Source of the DNA: Bacteroidales bacterium
GTDB taxonomy: Bacteria > Bacteroidota > Bacteroidia > Bacteroidales > Muribaculaceae
Reading direction: 5' to 3'
Length of the DNA stretch: 22,047 bases
NCBI GenBank assembly: GCA_900769345.1
Contig: CAAGGJ010000089.1
Coordinates: 1-22,047 of the forward strand
The position numbers and the translations under genes are program-made. Below the pieces are notes generated by a model. That model was not told where the DNA came from, did no database searches, and saw only the letters and a program-made list of their open reading frames with translations. Positions 1 to 8,989 of the stretch are shown one piece after another (within the stretch, counting starts at the first letter, position 1; every line of letters starts with the position of its first letter).

Positions 1-92
1 ACTTTTTCAGCCTTAGCACCCTGCTTCTTGATGAAGATACCTCCTTCAGGATTAGCCACCTTCACACCTTGCAAGTTGTAGTATTCTACAGG
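1..92. repeat. DNA-level repeat of the C-terminal tail coding region (copy 1)
   Basis: Bases 1-92 align without gaps to 1497-1588, with about 18 mismatches counted by eye. Both encode the same C-terminal tail (VEYYNLQG, GGIFIKKQG, KAEKV) of two secreted proteins. The repeat reflects a shared export or anchoring tail rather than a mobile element. Confidence 0.7.
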
Positions 93-1205
93 TGCATTCT
101 TGTCGGCTTCGATTTCGTTTACATTGCCGGTTGGTACGGTAAATGTATACTTAGCCAAACGGAGGCCGGTGTTGAATTGGAAGATGTTAACTGTGCCGTC
201 TTTGTTAACCGAAGATGCAAAACCCACATTAGCTTCGTCCCCATTTTCGCCTGTTGGCATAGTCCAGCGTGCCAAAGATGCTGCGGTTTGCAAGTCGAAT
301 ACTTCCCATGAGTGTGTACGTTTTCCATCATCAGGCTGGTTGACTACTGCATAATACTTGCCTGCCACATTGAAAGCAGTGAAGTTGGTGCAAGTAGCTT
401 TGCCCCAATCAATCATACCTTCGCCTTCGTAGGTCATCTTATCCAATTGGTATTTGCCTTCGCCTACTTTGTTGCTGATGCGGAAACCTCCAATGAGTCG
501 GCCACGAGCAATGAACTTGGGAAGATCGCCATCGTATGATTCGAGGAAGATAGCTGATGATTCTGTATTCCAAGTTTCAGTATTTTCACTGTCGCCGATG
601 TGAATACCATAAGAGAAGTCGGGCTCGTATTTGCCTTCTACAATGTTGAATGCCACAGCATATTGACTTGAGTTAGGACAAGTTAGCACATAACCGTCTT
701 CGAGCAAGTTACCTGCCATCTTGTCGCCAAGGAAGTCGCAACGACCCGAACCTTCAGGCATCACCGCGCCTGCCGGGAATTCGCATTCCACTCTGGTCAT
801 TGTGCCATCGGGTGCGATAATCATGAACTGACGGCTCGATTTCATGCTCGGGAAATTCAAGTTAATTACGATGTTGCCGGCTTCGTCTACCGATGCTCCA
901 CGGCCAATAACTTCATACACATCATTACCTTTTTCGTCTTGTCCGCTAATAAATCCGTTTTCCTTAAGCCAACCGTTTACATCATATTCCTTTACTTTGC
1001 CCGTAGCATCCCATATTTCCACCTTACCGGTAGTGCTGTTGTTAACAATGGCTTTATCGCCTATTGCGCCTATTGCGCGTGTCTCGACAGCTGTATGATC
1101 TGCCATCTTAAACTCCCAATCCAACTTCAAGTCGCCGGTTAGAGTTTGTGCATTGAGTGTGCATGCCATAAATGCAGTTGCACCAAAGAGTAAAATTTTC
1201 TTCAT
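1..1205 (-). CDS. Secreted protein of unknown function with sorting-type C-terminal tail (3' end cut by window edge)
   Basis: Reading down from the ATG at 1205, the protein starts MKKILLFGATAFMACTLNAQ, a type I signal peptide with likely cleavage after NAQ. The frame stays open for 401 full codons to the window edge. It ends in a tail (VEYYNLQGVKV, then GGIFIKKQG, then AEKV) that matches the last residues of the amidase at 1484-5203. That protein finishes with VLIR, so only about four codons are missing here. The body has short alternating strand-like stretches with recurrent Gly/Asp turns, suggesting a beta-propeller-like fold, but I recognise no named domain or catalytic motif. It is probably exported and held at the surface. 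It has its own promoter and is separated from the amidase operon by a terminator, so it is an independent unit. Confidence 0.8.
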   Translation of the reverse strand, partial: MKKILLFGATAFMACTLNAQTLTGDLKLDWEFKMADHTAVETRAIGAIGDKAIVNNSTTGKVEIWDATGKVKEYDVNGWLKENGFISGQDEKGNDVYEVIGRGASVDEAGNIVINLNFPSMKSSRQFMIIAPDGTMTRVECEFPAGAVMPEGSGRCDFLGDKMAGNLLEDGYVLTCPNSSQYAVAFNIVEGKYEPDFSYGIHIGDSENTETWNTESSAIFLESYDGDLPKFIARGRLIGGFRISNKVGEGKYQLDKMTYEGEGMIDWGKATCTNFTAFNVAGKYYAVVNQPDDGKRTHSWEVFDLQTAASLARWTMPTGENGDEANVGFASSVNKDGTVNIFQFNTGLRLAKYTFTVPTGNVNEIEADKNAPVEYYNLQGVKVANPEGGIFIKKQGAKAEK

Positions 1206-1302
1206 AATAATACGTTAGTTTAGTTTGTTATTATTTATTGTTTATGGATATAAAATCCTTCGCTGTTTCTCTTTTGCTGTTATCTTTGCTTATTTACATC
1301 AG

Positions 1303-1333
1303 CAAAATAACACAATAACTTTAACATTACAAA
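1303..1333 (-). promoter_or_regulatory. Bacteroidetes-type promoter for the gene ending at 1205
   Basis: On the minus strand, TTTG (1333-1330) is followed by exactly 19 bp and then TTATTTTG (1310-1303), seven of eight matches to the -7 consensus TAnnTTTG. The predicted start site lies near 1296, giving a leader of about 90 nt before the ATG at 1205. Spacing and direction fit the primary sigma factor of Bacteroidetes. Confidence 0.5.
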
Positions 1334-1404
1334 ACTTTTCCGCAAAATTTTTAGCAAAATAATGTTTACAACTGTTAACACACCTAAATCGAGAATAATA
1401 AAGC

Positions 1405-1431
1405 GAGGGGCTCCCTATGTGGAAGCCCCTC
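1405..1431 (-). terminator. Rho-independent terminator of the four-gene minus-strand operon
   Basis: A perfect 8-bp stem (GAGGGGCT at 1405-1412, AGCCCCTC at 1424-1431) closes an 11-nt loop. On the minus strand it is followed by the T-rich run GCTTTATTATTC. It lies about 50 nt beyond the amidase stop codon at 1484 and before the promoter of the next gene, so it ends the operon. Confidence 0.75.
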
Positions 1432-1455
1432 TTAACGACTTATCTAACTTTTTCG

Positions 1456-1473
1456 CTTATAAGAACTTATAAG
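1456..1473. repeat. Tandem pair of an 8-bp perfect palindrome
   Basis: CTTATAAG occurs twice, at 1456-1463 and 1466-1473, separated by AA. Each copy is its own reverse complement. The pair sits just after the amidase stop codon and before the terminator. It could be a binding site or part of a folded 3' end; no function can be assigned. Confidence 0.5.
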
Positions 1474-1483
1474 CCGTCATTCG

Positions 1484-4400
1484 TTATCTTATCAGCACTT
1501 TTTCGGCCTTTTTGCCTTGCTTCTTGATGAATATTCCTCCATGGGGATTGGTCACCTTCATTCCTTGCAGATTGTAGTACTCTACAGGGGAGATGTGGTC
1601 ATCGTTCTCCACTCCGTCAAGGCTGCTTGTCTTGCCTATGATGGTCTTCGACATGGTGAGATGACTGTTTTTATCGGTAGGAATGGTAAACACGCCCAAA
1701 TAGTGTCCGGCTGCCACAAGGTTGCCTGCCGGGTCAAAACTCATCTGCTTGATACCCTTGCCATTGGCTATCTTCACCGAGGCAACGCCTATGCCGTGGC
1801 TGTAGCTGTAGCGCGGTGTAAGCACTGGCGACACATCATCGGTCCACGACACATCGTAGAACTGAAGCAATCCATTCTCGTCGTTCACCACCAAGGTGGC
1901 GCCGTCGGCACTCACTGCCATGCCGCCGCCCGACACGCCGCTCAACAAGTGAGCGTTCTCTTCGAGTCCGAGATTGAGTTTTACATTGCCCGAATAGTCG
2001 ACAAACATGAGTGTTGGGGTATCGGCATCGCTACTCTGCGAACTCACCACTTGACAAATCCACAGACCTTGCTCCACTGCCACTACTGTTGCTTCGGCCA
2101 ACATTCCGCTCGGAAGGGCTATGCTGCTGCTCGGCGCCACGCCCCATGTCTTGGCTATCGTTGCATCGGCTTGACCTATGTTATAAACATTGACAACATA
2201 CTTGCCGGCACTGTTCTTCATATAGGCATACATCTTGGTATCGGCGCCTTCGCCGCGGAATGATACCGACGAGGTAACTCCTGCCACTTCATCCGAACCG
2301 TTGCTGATAACGCCCGAAGCATTGTTGCCTTCGAAGTATTGAGCAAAACCGCCGCCTATGGCTTCGGCTTCTGCCACTTGGAGTCCCGATTTTGCCTCAT
2401 CACTGTCTGCCACATAAGCATTACCCTGCGGGTCGATGCCTATTATGGTTATCTTGCTGAATGTTGAGTTACCATAAGGTGTGGCATTTTCGCGCTCATA
2501 GGTGTCAGCTGAATATACATATACGCCATTCTTGGCATTGCCGCTGCCGCTGAAATTCGAAACATAGATTTTACCCATATTAGGCGATGCCTCCGAGCAA
2601 TCGACTGTGGCATACATGCGTCCAAGGGCATAATCGCCTTCGCCGGGCACCAAATTGCTGATGCACCACACATTGTTGCCGCTCACTTCCACGCCCCACT
2701 CTATCTGAGTATTTTCGTCGCCGGGAAGGTCGGCCACAGGCACTTCCACACTGTTAATGCCGGCTGTTACTGCCGGAACATCCACTGTTCCAATGTTTTC
2801 GCCGTTCGAAGCATCGTAGAAACATATTTTGCCGCCTTCAGCGCAGTCGCCGTTGACTTCGAATGTGAGTGTATAGACATCGTCGGCGCGCTCGGCGCTC
2901 AGATTATAGGCAAACACGCGTTTTTCCACAGTTTGCTCCACGCCGACTGTAGTAAATCGGCTCACTGCGCCGTCAAGATTGAGATAAAGCGACATATCGG
3001 CAAGATTTACGCCGGCATATGTCTTGGCATACGATGCTGCCACGGCGTCGATATCTGTGTTGGTGATCTTCACCAAGCGGGCATTGCTCAAGCCATCGGT
3101 TACGTCGTAAAGTGCCACGCCGGTGTGGTTACCGTCGGTATCGGTGCGCGGCACCACCACAAGGGCATGCTTGGCATACTTGAAGAACGAGCATGCACCG
3201 GCACCGGCTTTCACCACTTCGGTGCTCAATGTGCCCGAATAGCCGGGAGCAGCCACATCATTGCCGAGAACGAACTCAAACGGAGTGGTATTGGTGCCAT
3301 CCATCACAAATGCATCGTCGCGTAGCGGCGAAGCCACCAACTGATAGGTGTCGCCAAGCAATGCTATAGTGAAATGCGACTTATCCTGATTGCGAATGGT
3401 GCCCACAAGGCCCTTTCGAGTGATGGTAAACAGCGGTAGACGCACCTCACCCGATGTTCCGGTGGTCTGTGCCGTGGTTACCACAGTGCACTCTTCGAGG
3501 GTGCCGCTCACTGCCATTGTGCTTCCGGTGATGGCATTGTTGAAATTACCACTGGTGTAGTTGTTTGCCGATTCAAACCACGGTTCGGGGTCACCCTTTG
3601 GAGCTCGAGTCTTTTCGTCGCGCTGCCACTTATAGGTGCGGAACACGCCGGTGGGCGAGAAGGTGGTCTTAACCTGATTGCAAGCCACCAGCACCGAGTC
3701 GCTGGTCATGGCTATATCGCTTATTGCGAGCAGTTCGTTCTCATCGCCCGATGTGCCTGTGCCGGCAGTGCTCACTTCGAAAAGTTTGTTCTGAGTCACA
3801 GCGTCGAAGCAGTAAATCCACGGCTTTTGCTCGGCATCGAGTGCAAGCACATACACCGAGTCGCCCTTGGCAAACTCGCGGCGTATGGTCTTGTCGGCGA
3901 GTGCATCTACGCGCTTATGCACATAGTCGCTGCGCATTTCGTACACGCTTGCCAGTTCGAGCCATTCGTCTTGTATCGGGTCGGGATAGTTGTAGGTAGG
4001 ATTAGCCTCATATCCTTCGGCTTCCACTTGCACTACGGCGTAGGTGGTTTCACCTGCCGTCACGGTGTAGGTTACGGCATCTCTGCCATACTCTTCATTA
4101 AGTTCGCTCAAGGTCTTGTAGCCCGGAGCTTCCACTTCGAGGGTATAATCGGCACCGGGTTGCAGATTTTCGAACACAAACACGCCGTTATACTCTTTGT
4201 CGGTGGTGTATTTTGCCACTTCTTCTCCGCCCTTGTATAGGGTAACTACTGCGTTATTGATGGGCAGATACTTATCGTAGGATGCAGTGTTGGGATGATA
4301 GAGATTGTGCACGAATATGGTGTGCAAATCCTTCACCGAACCCATTATATAACCGGTTTCTTCAGTATCCCAACCAAACCATGCAGCCACGCCTCGAGCA

Positions 4401-5203
4401 TAGCGAAGTCCTTCCTGACCGCAATAGTCGCGATTGAGGGCACGATGGCGTGCAGGTTGATAGGTATGGCAATATCCCTCGGCAAGAAAACCGTTGCAGG
4501 TGTTGCGGCGAAGCACGCCGAGGTACCCGGCGGCATTTTTCACGTTCTGCGAGGGGTTTTGATAACCGTAGTAGAATGTCAAGTCGCCCACGATGCGCGC
4601 CGAGGTGTTCGACAGCACGTCGATGCCGTTCGATTCGAGTATGGGCCACAATGTCTCCGCCATAGCGCGGCTGGTCTGCTGATATTCGAGCGAGCGCGAG
4701 CCTTCCCACATATTTTCATCATCGGCTGCCGGTGTGGTATAACCGTTATAGATGAGCAGTGAGAGATTGGTGCTGCTGCCATCGGTGGCTGCATCGGAGT
4801 GTATGGAGAGGAAATAGTCGGTATTGAATGCATTACATTCTTCCGATATCTCGGTCAGGTTGCGATTGTACTTCTCGGCATCGGCTGCACCTGCCACATA
4901 GGGATACGGACCGCTCTTGACGCGAGAATACATTATGTTTTCTTTAGGCACACCCCATTTTTCGAGTATGGCACCCATCTTAAGTCCTTTCCACAAGTTG
5001 GTATTCGACTCATAGAAGCCTGTAGTGTCGCCCGTGGCGTGATTGATGGTAGCCATATTGCGGTCGTTCGGACCCCAGCTGCCGTGTCCGGGATTGATAT
5101 AGATTCTTGCCTGTGTCTTGGTGAGTGTACCTCCGGCAAAGGCTATCATCACTGTGGCTATGGCTGCCAATACAGTCAATATTGCGCGTTTCATCGTTTC
5201 CAT
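1484..5203 (-). CDS. Secreted N-acetylmuramoyl-L-alanine amidase (Amidase_3) with long propeller-like C-terminal region
   Basis: The product is 1239 residues with a signal peptide at about 4-24; the ATG at 5194 (residue 4) is an equally good start. The Amidase_3 domain spans about 33-278. Its zinc and catalytic residues are visible: His40 in INPGHG, Glu65 in FYESNTN, His135 in SIHSDA and Glu242 in FLAEGYCHTYQ. This family cuts the bond between MurNAc and the L-Ala of the stem peptide, leaving denuded glycan. A carboxypeptidase-regulatory-like Ig domain follows (about 315-400). About 750 residues of repeated beta-type sequence (propeller-like) come next, then a sorting-type tail ending KAEKVLIR. 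It is last in the minus-strand operon, 9 nt after the propeller gene, and is followed by a terminator. It is much longer than housekeeping AmiC enzymes, which fits extracellular foraging better than cell division. The amidase call is firm; the substrate origin is inferred. Confidence 0.9.
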   Translation of the reverse strand: METMKRAILTVLAAIATVMIAFAGGTLTKTQARIYINPGHGSWGPNDRNMATINHATGDTTGFYESNTNLWKGLKMGAILEKWGVPKENIMYSRVKSGPYPYVAGAADAEKYNRNLTEISEECNAFNTDYFLSIHSDAATDGSSTNLSLLIYNGYTTPAADDENMWEGSRSLEYQQTSRAMAETLWPILESNGIDVLSNTSARIVGDLTFYYGYQNPSQNVKNAAGYLGVLRRNTCNGFLAEGYCHTYQPARHRALNRDYCGQEGLRYARGVAAWFGWDTEETGYIMGSVKDLHTIFVHNLYHPNTASYDKYLPINNAVVTLYKGGEEVAKYTTDKEYNGVFVFENLQPGADYTLEVEAPGYKTLSELNEEYGRDAVTYTVTAGETTYAVVQVEAEGYEANPTYNYPDPIQDEWLELASVYEMRSDYVHKRVDALADKTIRREFAKGDSVYVLALDAEQKPWIYCFDAVTQNKLFEVSTAGTGTSGDENELLAISDIAMTSDSVLVACNQVKTTFSPTGVFRTYKWQRDEKTRAPKGDPEPWFESANNYTSGNFNNAITGSTMAVSGTLEECTVVTTAQTTGTSGEVRLPLFTITRKGLVGTIRNQDKSHFTIALLGDTYQLVASPLRDDAFVMDGTNTTPFEFVLGNDVAAPGYSGTLSTEVVKAGAGACSFFKYAKHALVVVPRTDTDGNHTGVALYDVTDGLSNARLVKITNTDIDAVAASYAKTYAGVNLADMSLYLNLDGAVSRFTTVGVEQTVEKRVFAYNLSAERADDVYTLTFEVNGDCAEGGKICFYDASNGENIGTVDVPAVTAGINSVEVPVADLPGDENTQIEWGVEVSGNNVWCISNLVPGEGDYALGRMYATVDCSEASPNMGKIYVSNFSGSGNAKNGVYVYSADTYERENATPYGNSTFSKITIIGIDPQGNAYVADSDEAKSGLQVAEAEAIGGGFAQYFEGNNASGVISNGSDEVAGVTSSVSFRGEGADTKMYAYMKNSAGKYVVNVYNIGQADATIAKTWGVAPSSSIALPSGMLAEATVVAVEQGLWICQVVSSQSSDADTPTLMFVDYSGNVKLNLGLEENAHLLSGVSGGGMAVSADGATLVVNDENGLLQFYDVSWTDDVSPVLTPRYSYSHGIGVASVKIANGKGIKQMSFDPAGNLVAAGHYLGVFTIPTDKNSHLTMSKTIIGKTSSLDGVENDDHISPVEYYNLQGMKVTNPHGGIFIKKQGKKAEKVLIR
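1497..1588. repeat. DNA-level repeat of the C-terminal tail coding region (copy 2)
   Basis: This second copy of the 92-bp tail-coding repeat lies at the 3' end of the amidase gene and matches 1-92 without gaps. Near-identical tails on two otherwise different proteins suggest a modular signal. Confidence 0.7.
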
Positions 5204-5212
5204 AGTGTGCCG

Positions 5213-6118
5213 TTATTTAAGGTTAATAATATAGGTTTCGCCTTCATCGGTGCCGAACACTATTTTTCGTGCTTCGGAGCTGGCATAGGGATACATAGCC
5301 TTCACACTCGAGTCGGTAAGCACTTGGCGCTTGCCGGCAAGGGTGACTGCCACGATTTCCGACGATGTTATCACATAACCGTCGTCAGTGTCATGCATTC
5401 CCACCACCACATTGTTGTCATACCACTTGGCGGCGCGGAGTGCGCCCAAACGTGCCACTATTTTCCCGTTGAGGTTGCACACATAGCAACCCTCGCCGCC
5501 TACATAGTAGCATATTCGGGTCTTGTCGGGCGACAATGTGGGCCACAAATAACTCTTGTCAGCGCCATTGGGTGTCAAAGTAGTGTTTTTGCCGTCTACG
5601 CTGAGCACCAACTGCCGGTTCACTATCGACACGGTAGCCTGCTTGTCTCGCGAGGTGCGTCGATTGCTTATTGTGGTTTTAGCTTGGCGTCCGTCGGTGA
5701 CGGTAACTGCCGTGCCGCCTTCGATGCTCACTGCATTGAAGTTTCGCACGCCCTTGGATAGTGTTCTACTCTCGCCGGTGGCGAAATTTTTCACTTTCAC
5801 GTCGGTGCTGCGAAGTCCTTTTTCAAATCGGTCCTCGCGAAAAGCCACTGCATCGCCGTCGTCGGAAATGGTAGGATTATAGCCCGCACCGAGGGCTTTC
5901 GACACCACCTCCACTTTCTTCGAAGCGAGGTCATATTTGGCAAGGCCGTTCAACTGTGCCCCGGTGAGCAATATGTAATCGCCCTTGGGGCTGATGCCTG
6001 CCACCACTGTTGCCTTGGTGCCGCTGATGTCGAGACGCTCCACCGATGCCACTTCGAGCACCTGCGCCATCGATGTGGCTGCCAATGCCAATGCTAATGT
6101 CAGAAATATCTTTCTCAT
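5213..6118 (-). CDS. Secreted TolB-like beta-propeller protein
   Basis: The product is 301 residues, starting MRKIFLTLALALAATSMAQ, a clear type I signal peptide. The rest resembles the TolB/WD40-like (PD40) propeller family. Repeats of the form SPKGDYILLTG, NPTISDDGDAVAFRED, WPTLSPDKTRICYY and YASSEARKIVFGT are separated by roughly 40-60 residues. No catalytic motif is visible, so a binding or scaffolding role in the periplasm or outside is likely. Unlike its operon neighbours it has no sorting-type tail. The gene lies 9 nt upstream of the amidase and 69 nt downstream of the glycosyl hydrolase, so the three are probably co-transcribed. The propeller fold is confident from the repeats; the ligand is unknown. 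Confidence 0.85.
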   Translation of the reverse strand: MRKIFLTLALALAATSMAQVLEVASVERLDISGTKATVVAGISPKGDYILLTGAQLNGLAKYDLASKKVEVVSKALGAGYNPTISDDGDAVAFREDRFEKGLRSTDVKVKNFATGESRTLSKGVRNFNAVSIEGGTAVTVTDGRQAKTTISNRRTSRDKQATVSIVNRQLVLSVDGKNTTLTPNGADKSYLWPTLSPDKTRICYYVGGEGCYVCNLNGKIVARLGALRAAKWYDNNVVVGMHDTDDGYVITSSEIVAVTLAGKRQVLTDSSVKAMYPYASSEARKIVFGTDEGETYIINLK

Positions 6119-6187
6119 AGCCTGTTAATTAGAGTTTTTGGGGTATTGATTGTGATGTTTGTTTTAACTGATTATTTCGCGATTATA

Positions 6188-8917
6188 TTATCGCTTTATC
6201 ATCTTCACTGCATGTGTCTCGCCTGCCACGGTCACTTGCAGCACATACACGCCCGTAGCGAGGTGGCTGAGGTCGATTTCGGCATAATTGCCGATGGCAT
6301 CGTACACTTTTTCCACTGTGCCGAGCATATTCACTGCTTTCACTGCTATACGGCTTGCTACCGATGCCGAAATGCCGAGCACATCGCCTCGAAGCACTAT
6401 TTCCGGAGCTTCGCCGGTTACGTCGCTGATGCCGCTATTGATATCGCGATATACAAATGATATCACATCACTCCACTCCGTGCTGTTCTGATAGCCGTCG
6501 GCGTCGTAGTATTTCACCATAGCGCGAGCATAGTATGTTTCTCCATCTTGTAGCGGATTGCGCTTCGAAATCTTTATTTCGCTCGCTGCCACTCCCATCA
6601 CGAAGTCGCTCAACTGCTTCTGCGCCTTCGACGAACCGAAGGCATCGCTCTTATCCACCTGAATGGTCACAAATTCGGCGCCGTCCTGTGGCACTATCTC
6701 TATGTTGGCATCACTATAGAGCACGCCGCCATTGGTGGGATTGGCAAATTCGGGAGCCTCGCATGGCATGGCCTTAGTCTTGAATGTAACAAATGTCGAT
6801 GTATTACCGTTCATAGTCACGCGGGCATAATAGAGAGTAGACGGATGCAGTTCGAGCACGCTTGCAGTATAGCTGCCGGTGGTGCTTGTGCGGGTGAGCA
6901 CTATGTTGCTGAATCCCTCGTCGGTAGCCACCTCAAGTGTAGCCGGGAGGTCGCCGTTAGTGGTCCATCTGAATTCCACCTTAGGATCGATTTCGGTAGC
7001 GCCATTGGTCGGAGCCAACATTTGCACCAGACTGTAGTAGAACTTGCGCACTTCCGACACACCGTCGTTCTTGCCCTTTGCCACCGAGTGAATGCGCCAG
7101 TAGATGTCGGTATTCTTGCTGAACGAACTGTATAGTTTGGCTGCCGACACCTTGGTATTGGTTATCTGCACCGATTTCTGCATATTTTCGAATTCGGCAT
7201 CAAGGGCGAGGTCGATGGTATATTTCTCGGCTCCGCTTACTGCACTCCATTCGAATGTAAAATCTTTGTCGGTAACAAAACCATCGGCAGGACTAATCAA
7301 TGCCGGAGCCGGGAGGGCTTCGGTGTAAGAGGGCTGCCATACTGCCGGTGCCCACTCGTTGCCATAACGATCGTAGACGCACACTGCAAAGTAGTGTCCG
7401 CTGCGATAATCTTCTGGGATGGTAAATTGGGTGCCGTAGGTAATGCCGAGGAAGTAGTCCACCTCTTTATTGAAGGCATCGGGGGCAACGCCGTTGGGCA
7501 CTGCATAAACACTGTAGCGCACATTTTCCTTGGCGTTCCATGTGAGCAGACTCGATTCGTCGTACTCGAGTCCTGTCACCTTCCCGGGGTCGGTGGCTTG
7601 TGTCTTCCAAGTCATGGCGGGCAGCAGCGCATGGCGCTTAAACACATGGCGCTTTAGGTAATGACCAAACGAGATGCTCGAACTGATGTTATAGATATAT
7701 TTCACCGAGTAGAATATCGAACCGCACGAACCGTTGATCGATGAACTGCGATTGAGCTTTATTTCATTCACAAACTCGGCAAAAGTGGTGCTGTTGGGAC
7801 CGCTGGCATTGTCTACTTCGGCAAGCACCGGGCCATTAGGCATAGTGGCTGTGGGCGCACTCACGTCAGAAGAACCCGAAAGCGACGAAATAGACTGCGA
7901 CACAAACAAATGACGGTCGAAATGGTCTACAATATAGCTCCACCAGGGCACAAGTTTGCTGTAATCCACCGTGTGGCCTATTGTCCAATACACTTGCGGC
8001 GAAATATAGTCGATTACACCCTTATCGAGCCACTCCATAATGTCGATATACTGGCTGCCGTAGTTGTTGTCGTAGCCTGCAGGGCATTTGGTGATGCCGT
8101 ATTTGTCGGCAAGACTTTGGTCGGTGTAGGTAGACCCCTGTGGAGCTTGACCGAAGCGTACCCATGGCTTGGTTTCGGTAATCATGGCATAGAGTTTGCT
8201 CATGAGGTCGGTCACGTTCTTGCGACGCCAATCGGCTTGGCTGAGCGAACCGCCTGCGCTCACATAGTTGTTGTAGTCGGTTTTATCTTCGCTCATTGCG
8301 GCGCCGTTGTAGTAATAATCATCGAAAAGCATACCGTCGATGTCATATTTTGTGATTATCTCCTTGCAGATTTTCACTATATGATCTTGCACGTCAGCTC
8401 GTCCGGGATTGAGAATGCCGCCCGAGCCTCCTTGTATTACCCATCCGTTTTCCACATATCCTGTGCCATCGCCGGCGCTTCCGCCCGAGGTGCTGGTGTT
8501 GAATCGGTATGGATTGACCCATGCATGGCACTCCAATCCTCGCTTATGGCACTCTTCCACGAAAAATTCAAACGGATCCCATCCGGGGTCTTTGCCGCGA
8601 GTGCCTGTGAGCCAACTTGCCCAGGGTTCGTAACTCGATTTATACATGGCATCGCTCATGCCACGCACCTGGAAGTTAACGGCATTAAAGTTGTTCACCG
8701 CAAGCGAGTCGAGCATACGGGTCATTTGGTTTTTCTGGGTCTGTATCGACGATGCCGTGCCGTTAGAGGTGCTTAAAGGCCAGTCGATGCCCCACACTGT
8801 AGCCACCCACGCCGAGCGCATCTCTCGCTTGGGGGTTATCACATCCACTTGTGCTGTGGCTGCACTTGCTGTCACCAGCATGAGCAGCAACAACCCTATT
8901 TGTAAAATCTTTTTCAT
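6188..8917 (-). CDS. Secreted family-10-like glycosyl hydrolase (GHL10/DUF187, DigH/YngK-like) with Ig/FN3 repeats and T9SS-type tail
   Basis: The product is 909 residues with a signal peptide at 1-23 (ending ATAQ). The GHL10 domain spans about 28-430. Family hallmarks are REMRSAWVATVWGIDWP (31-47), NFQVRG (81-86), CHAWVNPYR (130-138), DGMLFDDYYY (194-203; the acidic pair is the likely active site), WRRKNV and DYISPQVYW (303-311). E. coli DigH of this family cleaves denuded peptidoglycan glycans, the product an amidase makes. Three Ig/FN3-like modules follow (about 535-830). The C-terminus (LATGVYVLQVTVAG then VKMIKR) is a type-A T9SS sorting domain. One variation: the usual FGxSPFG-like segment reads FGQAPQGS. 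It lies 72 nt downstream of the phosphodiester glycosidase gene. The family call is strong; the peptidoglycan substrate is inferred from DigH and the neighbouring amidase. Confidence 0.9.
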   Translation of the reverse strand: MKKILQIGLLLLMLVTASAATAQVDVITPKREMRSAWVATVWGIDWPLSTSNGTASSIQTQKNQMTRMLDSLAVNNFNAVNFQVRGMSDAMYKSSYEPWASWLTGTRGKDPGWDPFEFFVEECHKRGLECHAWVNPYRFNTSTSGGSAGDGTGYVENGWVIQGGSGGILNPGRADVQDHIVKICKEIITKYDIDGMLFDDYYYNGAAMSEDKTDYNNYVSAGGSLSQADWRRKNVTDLMSKLYAMITETKPWVRFGQAPQGSTYTDQSLADKYGITKCPAGYDNNYGSQYIDIMEWLDKGVIDYISPQVYWTIGHTVDYSKLVPWWSYIVDHFDRHLFVSQSISSLSGSSDVSAPTATMPNGPVLAEVDNASGPNSTTFAEFVNEIKLNRSSSINGSCGSIFYSVKYIYNISSSISFGHYLKRHVFKRHALLPAMTWKTQATDPGKVTGLEYDESSLLTWNAKENVRYSVYAVPNGVAPDAFNKEVDYFLGITYGTQFTIPEDYRSGHYFAVCVYDRYGNEWAPAVWQPSYTEALPAPALISPADGFVTDKDFTFEWSAVSGAEKYTIDLALDAEFENMQKSVQITNTKVSAAKLYSSFSKNTDIYWRIHSVAKGKNDGVSEVRKFYYSLVQMLAPTNGATEIDPKVEFRWTTNGDLPATLEVATDEGFSNIVLTRTSTTGSYTASVLELHPSTLYYARVTMNGNTSTFVTFKTKAMPCEAPEFANPTNGGVLYSDANIEIVPQDGAEFVTIQVDKSDAFGSSKAQKQLSDFVMGVAASEIKISKRNPLQDGETYYARAMVKYYDADGYQNSTEWSDVISFVYRDINSGISDVTGEAPEIVLRGDVLGISASVASRIAVKAVNMLGTVEKVYDAIGNYAEIDLSHLATGVYVLQVTVAGETHAVKMIKR

Positions 8918-8989
8918 CGTTGTGTTGTTTGATGTTATTATAGTTTGTTTTTATTAATCTTTTTGGAGACAAGTGAGGCGCGTGACATC

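Noticed and set aside
1281..1288. TATCTTTG, an exact -7 box match on the plus strand
   Set aside because: It points toward the antisense side of the minus-strand genes, and no plus-strand gene follows.
4799..5761. 320-codon plus-strand open frame
   Set aside because: It lies antisense to the amidase and propeller genes, crosses their boundary, and has Cys/His-rich low-quality sequence typical of a shadow frame.
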